Positions 47,001-58,703 of a DNA stretch of 64,000 nucleotides are shown in pieces (position 1 is the first letter of the stretch; each line of letters starts with the position of its first letter). Location of the stretch: the NCBI RefSeq assembly GCF_932526225.1, contig NC_064045.1:9108022-9172021 (forward strand). The letters are read 5' to 3'. The stretch is from Nematostella vectensis. Lineage: Eukaryota; Cnidaria; Anthozoa; Actiniaria; Edwardsiidae. A program made the position numbers and the translations under genes. A model generated the notes under the pieces. The model was not told where the DNA came from and searched no databases. It saw only the letters and a program-made list of their open reading frames with translations.

Positions 47001-50000
47001 CTAGGGTCTTGTCGTGGGCGGCAGGTCACCATGGACACGAAGGCGGTAGATGCAGGTGTGAGTAGCCTGGCCGTGGTTACTCAGCACACGCAGCTCCACG
47101 TAACGGAACACGGCATCAGACGGGGTTCCCTGTGGTAGCAGCGAACGACGGCGGTGAGAAAAGGAACTTAACCTGTATGTTTAGTTGACTATGTCAATTG
47201 AACCTCCCTTAACCGACTCGCTTGCTAAATAGTCTTTTATGTCTCTCATTGTCTATTTGTAACTCGAACCTCGTAAAAAAGGCGGAATATATGTCACAAC
47301 AGGCGTTTGCATTACTACGTGGCATTGTGACCCCACATAAAGTCTTCAATTATCTTCTGTTACGTACTTCAATAGATTTAGCTTTCGCTAATGTCTAAGC
47401 AGCTACAGAGGAAGGTCTAACACCTGCGTATATGGCCAGGGGCCATACACGTCCCTCAAATGTGTTGACTCACAGCCGGCAAATATTCAGTCTTCAGCTT
47501 AGTCCCGTAGGCGTTTTATTCAGAATGCCTGTGGATGGCGGAGGGGCTGGGGAAAGGGGAGGGTTTCCGGCGACGTCAGTACATAAACCACAGGGAACCC
47601 GAATATATTTTAAGGACTATGCCCCGTGCATTGTCAAGTTTAATCACGCTTACTGTCGAATCCGTTGTATCGCGACGCCGCATTTTCAAAACATCGATTT
47701 GTTTTTGTCTTTTGGGATGTTTCGCCAGTCAAATTATTCTAAGCCAATCAGATTCTTGCCATCTCTCGCCTACTGCAGTTGCCTGGCTTTCTGTCGCGAC
47801 ACTGTCTGGATTTCGTCCAGAGGAAAGCCAGGGAAGTGCACAAAGCGAGACTCTGATTGGCTCAGAATGGTTCTACTGATGGAACAGAAAACCAAAACAA
47901 ATCGTGTTTTGAAAACGCGGGTCGCGATACAACGGATTCGACAGTAATTTCTTGGACTATGCTTACCTTGACTTGGAAGGTCTGCAGGGATTTGCCCTCT
48001 TTCTTGTACGTGAAGTTACCGAGCATCACCTTCTCAGTGCCCTCGGGATCCGCCCAACCCTGCGACAAACATCGAGGTCAATCGACCGACCAGCATACTG
48101 CCCACTGGCGAACGACAAAATCGAAAATATTCGTACGAATACACCTGTTTCATATAAGGTTACGCATGGAGAATGCATGTGTCGTAACCCGCAGTGTTAA
48201 AAATGGCAGATATCAAACACTTAAGGAAATAAGCGTATGGTTCTCTATACATTCACATGGCGACGACTCAATTTTGCTTTCATCTGGGTAGCGTTAAAGA
48301 ATGCCAATCACGCCGCCACTTTAAGCTCCCGCTCAATGACAAGTCACACAAAGCATTCATTTCCATCGGCTAATTCAAGAAAGTAGCCAAGATATTTTCA
48401 ATCAAATATCGTCAATAACACATCAGACTTTATTCGCAGATTGTTATTTAGAAGTTTCCTTGCGAATAAACCGTTGTATTTTCAATTATTAGAAATGTCC
48501 CGTTATCCCGCTAAAATATAGGCGAAGTTTGCTAATACGCAAGCGTCAGCTTTCGGGTAATCACAACATACTATTTGTACTGACCCACACGGAGAAGTCC
48601 TTGGGCGCGGTAGGGATTTTTCCTTGGCCATTCGTGGAGAGGGAGGACGGAATGTGTTCCAACGTGAACATTGTAGGGATGATTGCCCTCGACAGCTAGA
48701 AACAACAATACATTACCACTTCTGCTATTGCATTCTACTCGAGATTACATCGACGTTGGAAGCCAAGAAAGACGAGTGGACATTTAAAGCCGCATTTTCA
48801 CAAGTTTACTTCCGGAGGTCCGACGGAAACCTCAACCGTTAAAAAACAAAAGAATCTATTAGAATCCGAGATATTAAACAGGCCATCCGCTCTAAATTAT
48901 CAATCACATCCTCAAAGAAACTTCCAATAAACACACTGCCTTCAATATTTTGAAATATTTTTCGCGTTTTCCGTTAAAAATCATCGGAGATTGTTACATA
49001 ATCGACCGGAAGTAAACTGATGACAATGCGGCTTTAAACAAGTATAAAACAATGGTGACGTTATAATTATAAAAAGTGAGTCGCTTAGTTATATCCCATT
49101 TCTCTATACCTATGGAGCTCCGCCTGCGGCAGCGCTGGTTCCGCTATAAAACAATGGTGTCGTTGTGATTTGGAAACCCACAGACAAGCTATGGTTTGCA
49201 AACGGCTAATTGCGAATAAAAAAGTTGATACCGCTGCTTTGGATGTATAATTTGTCGTACCAATGCAACCTTGGGTGAAAGCGAGGCAATAAGATGGAGT
49301 GATGGGAGGGGGTGAAAGCGAGGCAATAAGATGGAGTGATGGGAGGGGTTGAGATGCAGGTGCGGGGTGAAAGCGAGGCAATAAGATGGAGCGATGGGAG
49401 GGGTTGAGATGCAGGTGCGGGGTGAAAGCGAGGCAATAAGATGGAGTGATGGGAGGGGGTGAAAGCGAGGCAATAAGATGGAGGGGTTGAGATGCAGGTG
49501 CGGGGTGAAAGCGAGGCAATAAGATGGAGTAATTGGAGGGGGTGAAAGAGAGGTAATGAGATGGAGTGAAGGGAGGGGGTGAAAGCGAGGCAATAAGATG
49601 GAGTGATGGGAGGGGGTGAAAGCGAGGCAATAAGATGGAGTGATGGGAGGGGTTGAGATGCAGGTGCGGGGTGAAAGCGAGGCAATAAGATGGAGTGATT
49701 GGAGGGGGTGAAAGCGAGGTAATGAGATGGAGTGATGGGAGGGGGTGAATACAAGGCAATAAGATGGAGTGATGGGAGGGGGTGAAAGGAAGGCAATAAG
49801 ATGGAGTGATGGGAAGGGGTGAATACGAGGCAATAAGATGGAGTGATGGGAGGGGGTGAAAGCGAGGCAATAAGATGGAGTGATGGGAGGGGTTGAGATG
49901 CAGGTAAGGGGTGAAAGCGAGGCAATAAGATGGAGCGATGGGAGGGGTTGAGATGCAGGTGCGGGGTGAAAGCGAGGCAATAAGATGGAGTGATGGGAGG

Positions 50001-53000
50001 GGGTGAAAGCGAGGCAATAAGATGGAGGGGTTGAGATGCAGGTGCGGGGTGAAAGCGAGGCAATAAGATGGAGTAATTGGAGGGGGTGAAAGAGAGGTAA
50101 TGAGATGGAGTGATGGGAGGGGGTGAAAGCGAGGCAATAAGATGGAGTGATGGGAGGGGGTGAAAGCGAGGCAATAAGATGGAGTGATGGGAGGGGTTGA
50201 GATGCAGGTGCGGGGTGAAAGCGAGGCAATAAGATGGAGTGATTGGAGGGGGTGAAAGCGAGGTAATGAGATGGAGTGATGGGAGGGGGTGAATACAAGG
50301 CAATAAGATGGAGTGATGGGAGGGGGTGAAAGGAAGGCAATAAGATGGAGTGATGGGAAGGGGTGAATACGAGGCAATAAGATGGAGTGATGGGAGGGGG
50401 TGAAAGCGAGGCAATAAGATGGAGTGGTGGGAGGGGTTGAGATGCAGGTGCGGGGTGAAAGCGAGGCAATAAGATGGAGTGATTGGAGGGGGTGAAAGCG
50501 AGGTAATGAGATGGAGTGATGGGAGGGGGTGAATACGAGGCAATAAGATGGAGTGATGGGAGGGGGTGAAAGCGAGGCAATAAGATGGAGTGATGGGAGG
50601 GGTTGAGATGCAGGTGAGGGGTGAAAGCGAGGCAATGAGATGGAGTGATGGGAGGGGGTGAAAGCGAGGCAATGAGATGGAGTGATGGGAGGGGTTGAGT
50701 TGCAGGTGCGGGGTGAAAGGCTGAGAGTACGGGTAAGATCAAAGAAAGATTAGACAGCGATAAATGACAAGAACGATAAAAATGCACATCTGTGAAGAAA
50801 TGTGAAGGTGTATACTAGACATGTGAGTATGGCATGTTTCAAAGGGCTCGTTGGAACGTTCAGCAACCTTTTGTGTGTTCTAGCACAAGCGAGGCAATGA
50901 GATGGAGTGATGGGAGGGGGTGAAAGCGAGGCAATGAGATGGAGTGATGGGAGGGGTTGAGTTGCAGGTGCGGGGTGAAAGGCTGAGAGTACGGGTAAGA
51001 TCAAAGAAAGATTAGACAGCGATAAATGACAAGAACGATAAAAATGCACATCTGTGAAGAAATGTGAAGGTGTATACTAGACATGTGAGTATGGCATGTT
51101 TCAAAGGGCTCGTTGGAACGTTCAGCAACCTTTCGTGTGTTCTAGCACAAGGTCAATAACCTGGAGGTAAGTATATCTACTAGTCGCCAGATGTTCATGA
51201 GGGAAAGTTCATGAGTAGAGTGACCCTTCTTTTTGTAGACAAAGCCAGCAAAATGTGGGTAAGGTATTTATTCCTTGTTTGTTTTTTTACCTTGATAACA
51301 ACGTAGCCTTGTTGTCCTTGAAACGCCCAGCATTGACCTGGCTTATTGTCAGGCTAGAAAAAAAAATAAAATAAAATAGAGCCCGGCATTGACCTGGCTT
51401 ATTGTCAGGCTAGAAAAAAAAATTAGAGCCCGGCATTGACCTGGCTTATTGTCAGGCTAGGAAAAAAAGATAGAGCCCGGCATTGACCTGGCTTATTGTC
51501 AGGCTAGAAAAAAAATAGAGCCCGACATTTATTGAATACTAAGCGCAAAGAGTAAAATGTGCAATCATTATTCTTCGTTCGAGTTTGGTTTAGACCCCAA
51601 GGCACATCTAAAATACGTACTTCTCACAATTCGAAAACAAAAGCGCGTAATCATTGAAACCGGGGTTCGTTTCTAATTTCTGCACTACTCATTGTTTGAC
51701 ACAATTCCATTACGCACGTTCTTTTCGTATTTTTGCATTACTATTTTTTTCACAATCCTGTTTTGATGACGTTCGTTCGTTTGAAATTTCTTCATTTCTC
51801 ATTGTTTTCTCACAATTTTATTATTGATCACGCACATTCGTTTCTAATTTCTGCATTACTCATTGTTTTCTCACTATCTACTAATTGATTACGAGCTTTC
51901 GTTTCTAATTTGTGCGCATTACTAATTGTTTTCTCACATTCTCTCATTGATTACGCGCGTTCGTTTCTAATTTGCGCGCATTACTAATTGTTTTCTCACA
52001 TTCTCTCATTGATTTCGCGCGTTCATTTCAAATTTGCGCGCATTACTAATTGTTTTCTCACAATACACTAATTGATTAAGCACGTTCGTTTCTAGCTCGC
52101 GCACATTTATCATTGTTTTCTCACAATCATCTCATTGATTACGTTTTTTTTCTATTGCGCTTGCCTTTTTACCTGTATGATAACCCGAGGAGAAACTGTG
52201 TCATACCAGAAACTGAGGCCAAACCACCCTCGCTCAGTGCCAGTGTTGAAAGTCGTCGAGTGATGGGGGAAGTGAATAGCTCCACCTAGAAAATAAGTCA
52301 CCTTTGTAGCATTTATTTTACATAAATTATTCGCCCTGTATCTTAAATATTAAGATTTGTGGGGTTAAGAGGTTGGATTCACTGCAGAGACATCGAAAGC
52401 TTATAAACTTAAGAAACAGCCAGTCTTGCCACCGCAAAAGACACGATAGACAGGAGATCAGGGTTGTCACATGTTATTAGGGACCATAAGATTTACCACA
52501 GAGGGGAGTCTATGAAGGTGCACAAGAAAATTCCTAACACACTATAACCTTTTTTTTTTAGTGTGTGGACTGTCGGTCAAGCCTGCATTTTTTCAGGGCT
52601 CTGGAGGGGTACAATAGGGCAGGATTCACATCGAGTTTTAGGCCAGATAACGGTGTGATTATGGGAGAATAGGAAAGGAAACAGGGTTTGTGGTTTACAA
52701 AGAGCAACCAGGAAGACAGGATTGGCGATTAAAAGTGCCCTGGAAAACAAGAACAAGACCCCATCCCCTTTGGAAGCCTATTTTTACCATCTGACTCAAG
52801 TGCATAGTCAGGGATTCCCAGTTTGTCGGCACTGTACTTGTCCAGAGCCGCCTCCATGTTGTCCCTTAGCATCTTCTCCAGCATGAGTTTAAGGGTCTAT
52901 ATAAAATGCATTATTTATTAGCACAAGTAGACATATGACGATGGGTGTGTGTGGTGATTGGGGGATGTTACTCATCAGCAAATGGGGGAAGGCAGGTGAA

Positions 53001-56000
53001 TTGTCTTAGAGATTCTGAAATTTCATTCCTGGAAAAACCCTGGTTCCAGATCTTTGAATTTCTCTCAGTTACTGACAAGCCAAGCCGAGGGCTGCAATAA
53101 TTCCCTTTTTGGCACTGGATGACTGATATCAATGATAGAAACTTGCCCCTTCCCTCCCACTCTGACCCCTAAAAAACCTAGCTGACTTTCTAACACTTCC
53201 CCGAGTATCATACCATCCTCAACATATAAGATGCTGATGGCTTTCGTTTGTAAGGCCGATACACAATAAATAGAATGTTCAGCAAGAAATTTCCCTTCAC
53301 TTAGTATCGATGTACTATTTAAAACACGAGCAGTAGTAGCAGTGTTTTATCGGGTATAAAATTTCGTGCCAGATAAAACACATGACGCGAATGTTAAGTG
53401 CGACTGGGAAGCCATTTCCAGCATTTGGTGCTTAAGTCCAGTGGTCCAGTTTCACTGTTACGATTAACTCATCCAATTTCAATAGGCGCTTTGACCAATC
53501 GAGGTGGAAACACAAAGTCTATGTTCATCAGGGAATCAAAGCTGGTCCATCTGTGAATTAAAAATATACTCAAGAGCACTCAATGCTTAAAATAGTACTT
53601 CATTGATTAGATGAAAAGTCGAAAGTATGCATGTTGCGTTCCTGGGAATCCAGATAACTACAGTAGACACAGAGTAGACAATGAGACAAATTTTGTTGAA
53701 ATGAAATGAATTCAGGCGTTCCTCGAGCATGTTGAGTTCACAACAACATGCCTCCGAAGTCGCAGTTTATAACGCCAAACTCCAGAGACTGAAGATCAAA
53801 AATACCTTGGAAGACTGTGTAATCCAAAGTCGATCAGAAATTACACGAAATGGCAAATAGTAAGAGAAAATAAGGATCCGGCAAAGAACAGCATAGCGCT
53901 GTTTTGTAATTGATTTAGAGAAAGTGCAAGGATTTGAAACTGGTTCGGACACGTGAATTTTACCACCAGTTATATCGCTGGGGACTTGCCTATGTAAAAG
54001 CCTACTAACGTCTGTAAAGAGGGTCATCCGATTGGTCGATCACCTATTGAATATGGATGAACAGTGAATGAACCCAGTACCGAAATCTTGAATGGCTTCC
54101 CAGTCACATCATGTACTGTCTTTACTGTGGTTTTCCATTATCTAACTAACAATTAATTCCAGTTATCATGAAAAGATATGGGAACCAATCTCGGATCAGG
54201 CTCGAATTTGTGTCAGTATTGTTCAATCAAAAAGAATGAGTAAATAACAGCTACTTTCTTTGCCTCTACCCTTAGATTCTCTATTTGTATTGCCCCAAAA
54301 TAAAAATAGTAATTCCACCATGAGTCGCTCTGAACTCAGTGAGCCAGGATCTTTACCATAAGTGTCCAGCTAGGCTTAAGCCTTGTCTGCTTTGGTAGAA
54401 TACTACTCGCCTGCAGTATGGTTAATCATACTAATCAATATTATTTATATCAGTTAGACCTATTATCAGACTTTATGTGATTATAAATAATAAAACTCAG
54501 GTGTAATTACATATGACATGGCAATTTACAAGGCCATTATCTGGAAAACATTAAATTTCCTGACCGCAACTGGCATGCTGAGCCATTGTCATTGTATCAA
54601 CATCAAAGTTATTTGATTCGTAATTATATGGTTGCTGGTAGAGATGTGCATTTTTATCTTGGCTATGGGCCTAATTGCACTAGGAGGACAAAGTTTGTCT
54701 GGCTGGGATGACAAACAGCCAGCCAAATTTTGTCCTGGCCTTCGCACTAAGAGGTCAAACAAAAAGCTGAATGCGACCCAAACGTCATTCAAAATTAGAC
54801 TTGGATTTCTCACACGAAAAAGCCAAGTTGCAAAATTTTTTTACGTTTGATCACAATGCTTCCTTGGAATATTTTTGCACAACTCATCGCCTTATTACTG
54901 GTAGTAAATTCACTATGAATATCAAGAACAACAACTTCTGCTCAAGTAAAGCTTGGTGTTGTGTGGCCAACAACTGATTTTTTTTTGTTAGAGTTCTTTT
55001 TACATACGTTTGTCCATTTTATTTTTATCCGAACTTGAAAAAAAACCACTAGCCCAACCCTTACATATATATTGTATGTCCATTTTATTCAGACACGCAC
55101 ACACACATGTGCGCTGCGCATGCTACACACAATACCTCTTTGGTCATTGGCTGCTGAGTATCCACTGCTTCTTCAGTCTCGTCTGGTGACAAAAATAACA
55201 ACATTGATTATTCACAGCTCAACAAACAAAATACTTCACTCCTAGCATACAGTAAACGGTGTAAAAACAGTCTACCATTATTGCAGCCTCTGAGAGATGG
55301 AATCAGCCAAGTCATTTTCACTCCTCTTGACATGCTTGTCAGCCACAGAAAATCTCAAGGCTTGAGAATTATTTTGGTGGGGAGGGGTATACTATTTTTT
55401 AGGGGAGGGGTGGGCTTTACCCTCACAGGGGGATCAAAAGCTAAATGGCTTTCCTGCTATTATATTGAGCCAATCAGTAGATGTTTGCCATTAAAATATC
55501 TGTAACGCACAATTTTCGATAAATGGCGCTGCACAAGAAATTATTTTTCATTACTGATAGAAAAGAGCAAAATGCACAAGGAATTCAGGGATTTCATTAA
55601 CATTCAGAGTAGGTGGTGGAGATTGATAAATAGGGGGTGGAAGTCATCTCATCTTTTTAGTTCAAATAAAACTTAAGTCAACTTTAAAAAAAAGTAGCCA
55701 GCGCTTGGTGGAAAATAGCTGGCCACCAGGGCCTAATGAAACCCTTAAAATTATTATTTTTCATTACAGATGGAAAATAGTGAATAAAAAGCGGGAGATT
55801 TCGTGCTCAACGTGGGAGAACAGGTCCAAAATCTTAAGACTCCCCCCAAAGGTGGGCCAGTTGACCGGTACGTGGTTATTAGGTTATGACTCACTTTTGA
55901 TGACTGTTTGCCGCAGGCCACTGACTTGAGCTGATAATTGTTCTAGCTTCTCCTGAAGTTCACGCAGGTTGCTATCCATCTTATCCTCTGCATCATCCTG

Positions 56001-58703
56001 GTGAGTTGGGATTTTTAGAACCGACAGTTGTGACTCAATACTATGGATCTCTCTGAATTATGGCATCGCAGGCCTTACCCAGAGCAAAATTCAATAGTCT
56101 ACTGATATCTTTTATATACCGCAAAGCAGGAAATCCTAGAAATAATCTGGAGCATGGTTATTAGCATGAGAGGTTACAATTTGCCATTTCCCAAATAATT
56201 GGGTTCCTGTGGAATAAAAGTGTTAGGCCTTGCCAGGCCAGACTTTGCGTGTATTCAATTTCTGGTGTTTTTTGTGACTGTTTACAAAGTTAGCAATTCA
56301 AATCCTTTTCAACATAATTTTTAGCTTCAAGCTACATTAATCAAATAAAACCACAAACTACGAAAGCCTTTTTGCTCTCAAATTACACTGAATCTAGCCA
56401 TGATTCAAGCACAGGGTGTGTGGATCTGGTTACAGAATACTCACCTCTGTAATCTTAATGTTCAGTCCCTTGAAGAGAGCAGCGTCATGGGGGCAAGGCT
56501 GAAACACACTAGAGATGGCTACCATGGCAACCAAGACTGCCATACAGGTTAGCACACACCAGGGACTGCAGGAACACCAGGCCTGGAAAGAAACAAATAG
56601 AATGCTGACATGAAAGAGGTAGACACATGTAAGGAGGAGTTGATGAATAATGCACAACACTCTTACTATACATGAAAAGAATGAAATGAATCAACACAAA
56701 GGTTGAAATGGTATGCTTAAAAAACAGGGTTTAGCTGACGTTTCGAGAATTCACCCTTTGCTGGAGCAAAAATATAACAGTAAAAAAGGAAAAACATAGC
56801 ATTTTTTCAACTTTGTGCTGATTCCTTTTCCTGATTTCACCACACCTGCACATACCGCCTAAATATTATAAGCTTTTTCTGGTCATAAGCATGAAAATAG
56901 TTTGGAATTAAAGTTTGCAGAGGGTTACTCTAGATGATTTTGAAATATTGAAGGAATACAATTGCAAGAAATTGTTGAGCTTATCTGTGACATCTGAAAG
57001 TTCATGTGCTTACTTTTGGTCGAGCTGCTATAGTGACATTGTTGTTTGTGTCACCATCAACACAGATCTCATCGTCAGCTGAAATAACACATATACATTC
57101 CCTTAACTGCACAAAAGTAAAATGAGTAATTTAATTTTACAGGAAAAAGATGGACAGAATAACATTCGCTTTATATCATACATTACTCACTTGATGATAA
57201 GGCTGGCTCATTGTTTCCATCGAGGCCTATAAGGTAACAAATTGTATAATTTAAAAAAGGAAACGCAGAAGAATGTAACTCTTCTTGCATGTGCACTTGC
57301 AGGGTATGTCACCAATTTCCCAAAAGGCAAAAACAATTTGGTGGCCTTGATAGTATTCCTTTTTAAAACAACTCTAGAAGAACTTACCAAAAAGGTGTTT
57401 AGGTACATCTCTACGTCCAGTAGAGTCCACAACATCATCATATTGGAGCATTGCCTTTACATGATCGACATCATCTTCTGGTTCCTTTTTTATGCCCAAT
57501 GGGCGTGTCCGTGCAGAGGTTCTTGTTCTGGGGGTTCTTCGTCCTTCATGAGGTGTCATTAAACGTGCTTTACTTCTTGTTTCCATGTCTTCTTCTTCAC
57601 AGCACTCCAAACTACACTGGCTTCTTGAGCGATTTGGTCTGAGGCTTCTTCTGGGTTCTGCAGCACTTTGTAAATGATCCCTTTTATTGGATGAAATGCT
57701 TGTATACAAATCTGTAGTTTGCGAAGATGGGTGGCTGGTGCTGTCTTCCTGGTAAAGACTGCTGAGTAAGGTTTTGCGGGTTTGTGTTTGTACCTCAACG
57801 GATTCTTTGATAGGCGTTGTCTTTTTCGTTAGGTATTGTGGGCTGGTTGTCGTCCCTAAAGCACTAAGAGAGACTTTTGGATATTTAATATTTGGAAGGG
57901 CTGGCTCTGACTTAGAAATTCTTGGCTTGAAGGGTTGTAGTTTAACTGCTCTGATCGATATGTTAGGCTGGACTTCTGGTTTTGAGATTTGATGGGGTAA
58001 CAGAGTTTTCGTTTGAGCGATGTCGCCAAAACCGCGACTCGAGCTCAAATCTGCTTTGACCACTCGACTTGAACTAGCTTGATTATTACTTGGAAAAAAA
58101 TATATATAAAAGGGATGTCAGGCTTTCTTATAATGAATCAAAATATCTATTTGCTTATCATAATCAGCGTTATTTTTCGTGACATTTGTTTTCTTTCTTC
58201 AACTGAAAATGGAACTGACTTGAAAAAAAACAAGAACCTGAACAAAATGATTAAGTATAACCATGCTAGCCACAACGATGATGAAGCCTCGAAACAGTTT
58301 GGGTTATAGGTTAGCTTAAGTTTTTTTTATTCTTACAAAGCATACAATAACTTATCGGTTTTCGGGAACTTTTGTTGTGGGATGCACATTATGTTGAATT
58401 GCGCCGCGCAAATGCAAACGATGTTCTTTTAATTCAGAAGCTAGACGCATAATAACGTAAGCCTTTTAACAGGAGATTTATATAACTATAAGGGACAAGG
58501 AAACATAATTATTATTTGTTTATAAAGCGTAAAATGAAATATAAAGTCAACTATCATTTTAAGCGCGCTGGCTCACAACATACAAGAACGAAGTGGCATC
58601 ATTTCAAAATCAATGCTTACCTTTCGCTCGCCTTGTTTGAAGGTATTGGTTCCACATTCTCGGCTACTATCGAACGCCTAGCTTTTGTTTTCTTTGGTGG
58701 CAT
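47001..58703 (-). CDS. SUN: SUN-domain inner nuclear membrane protein, complete 13-exon gene
   Basis: SUN proteins span the inner nuclear membrane and bind KASH peptides in the perinuclear space, forming LINC complexes that couple nucleus and cytoskeleton. Exons: 58621-58703, 57388-58088, 57191-57226, 57014-57078, 56445-56582, 55895-55997, 55136-55182, 52788-52896, 52173-52285, 51291-51353, 48585-48695, 47967-48059, 47001-47129. All phases join to give about 596 residues. Residues 1-295 are basic and Ser/Thr-rich with no known domain (nucleoplasmic). A membrane helix lies at about 304-322 (CVLTCMAVLVAMVAISSVF). A luminal coiled coil follows at about 342-420 (LRELQEKLEQLSAQVSGLRQ). The SUN domain runs to the end: IPDYALESDGGAIHF, SPRVIIQ, GQCWAFQGQQGYVVI, FTLEHIPSSLS, APKDFSVWGW, LGNFTYKKEGKSLQTF, YVELRVLSNHG, CIYRLRVHG. 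Whether it is closer to SUN1 or SUN2 cannot be told. Intron 10 carries a large minisatellite, and exon 10 has its acceptor edge tandemly copied. Confidence 0.94.
47653..47944. mobile_element. TA-flanked MITE with 40-bp inverted ends in SUN intron 12
   Basis: TA occurs at 47651-47652 and 47945-47946. The ends CTGTCGAATCCGTTGTATCG are exactly inverted on the right. The match extends over about 42 bp to TTTTCAAAACA with a few differences (GACGCCGCA versus GACCCGCG). About 292 bp. Inside, a second imperfect inverted pair (CTAAGCCAATCAGA near 47739 and its complement near 47852) gives a nested hairpin. TA targets fit Tc1/mariner-like non-autonomous elements. Noncoding; frames across it are artefacts. 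Confidence 0.82.
48788..49032. mobile_element. TTAA-flanked MITE family, copy C, inverted (SUN intron 10)
   Basis: TTAA occurs at 48784-48787 and 49033-49036. It is the reverse complement of copies A and B: AGCCGCATTTTCACAAGTTT, then GGAGGTCCGACGGAAACCTC at the left and AAACTGATGACAATGCGGCT at the right. 245 bp, noncoding. Confidence 0.88.
49264..50715. repeat. 37/55-bp minisatellite in SUN intron 10
   Basis: The basic unit is 37 bp (GGAGGGGGTGAAAGCGAGGC then AATAAGATGGAGTGATG). A 55-bp variant carries an extra GTTGAGATGCAGGTGCG-type insert. Larger blocks of several units are themselves duplicated (for example 49500-49900 and 50050-50420). Three minus-strand frames remain open for about 500 codons with periodic SILLPRFHPLPSLHLIAS-like peptides. 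No start context, splice support or family matches them, so they are rejected as genes. Confidence 0.95.
50625..51150. repeat. 262-bp direct duplication at the end of the SUN intron array
   Basis: Bases 50625-50888 recur almost exactly at 50887-51150. Each copy holds two array units, a unique block containing GGCTGAGAGTACGGGTAAGA and ends in TTCTAGCACAA. The near-identity (one visible T/C change in the CCTTTTGTG/CCTTTCGTG word) suggests a recent duplication or an assembly artefact. Confidence 0.85.
51325..51535. repeat. Tandem copies of the acceptor edge of SUN exon 10
   Basis: The 5' edge of exon 51291-51353 (plus-strand form GCATTGACCTGGCTTATTGT then CAGGCTAG, about 25 coding bases plus acceptor) is followed by three more copies. 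They are spaced about 45-56 bp apart, each with its own A-rich intron piece (GAAAAAAAA). All copies keep CTAG, the acceptor on the minus strand. Only the innermost copy continues into the full exon. The duplicated edges are almost identical, so the expansion looks recent. Confidence 0.9.
51560..52150. repeat. Degenerate 60-bp array in SUN intron 9
   Basis: Eight or so imperfect copies of a roughly 60-bp unit: GTTCGTTTCTAATTTGCGCG, CATTACTAATTGTTTTCTCA, then CATTCTCTCATTGATTACGC. It fills most of the intron between exons 52173-52285 and 51291-51353. It has no reading frame of interest. Confidence 0.85.

Noticed and set aside
47432-47947. Plus-strand frame of 171 codons overlapping SUN intron 12
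   Set aside because: It runs through the TA-flanked inverted-repeat element and is antisense to the SUN gene, with no family signature.
49085-50787. Three overlapping minus-strand frames of about 500 codons, Pro/His/Ser-rich
   Set aside because: The peptides are translations of the 37/55-bp minisatellite in a SUN intron, all three frames are open alike, and none resembles a protein family.
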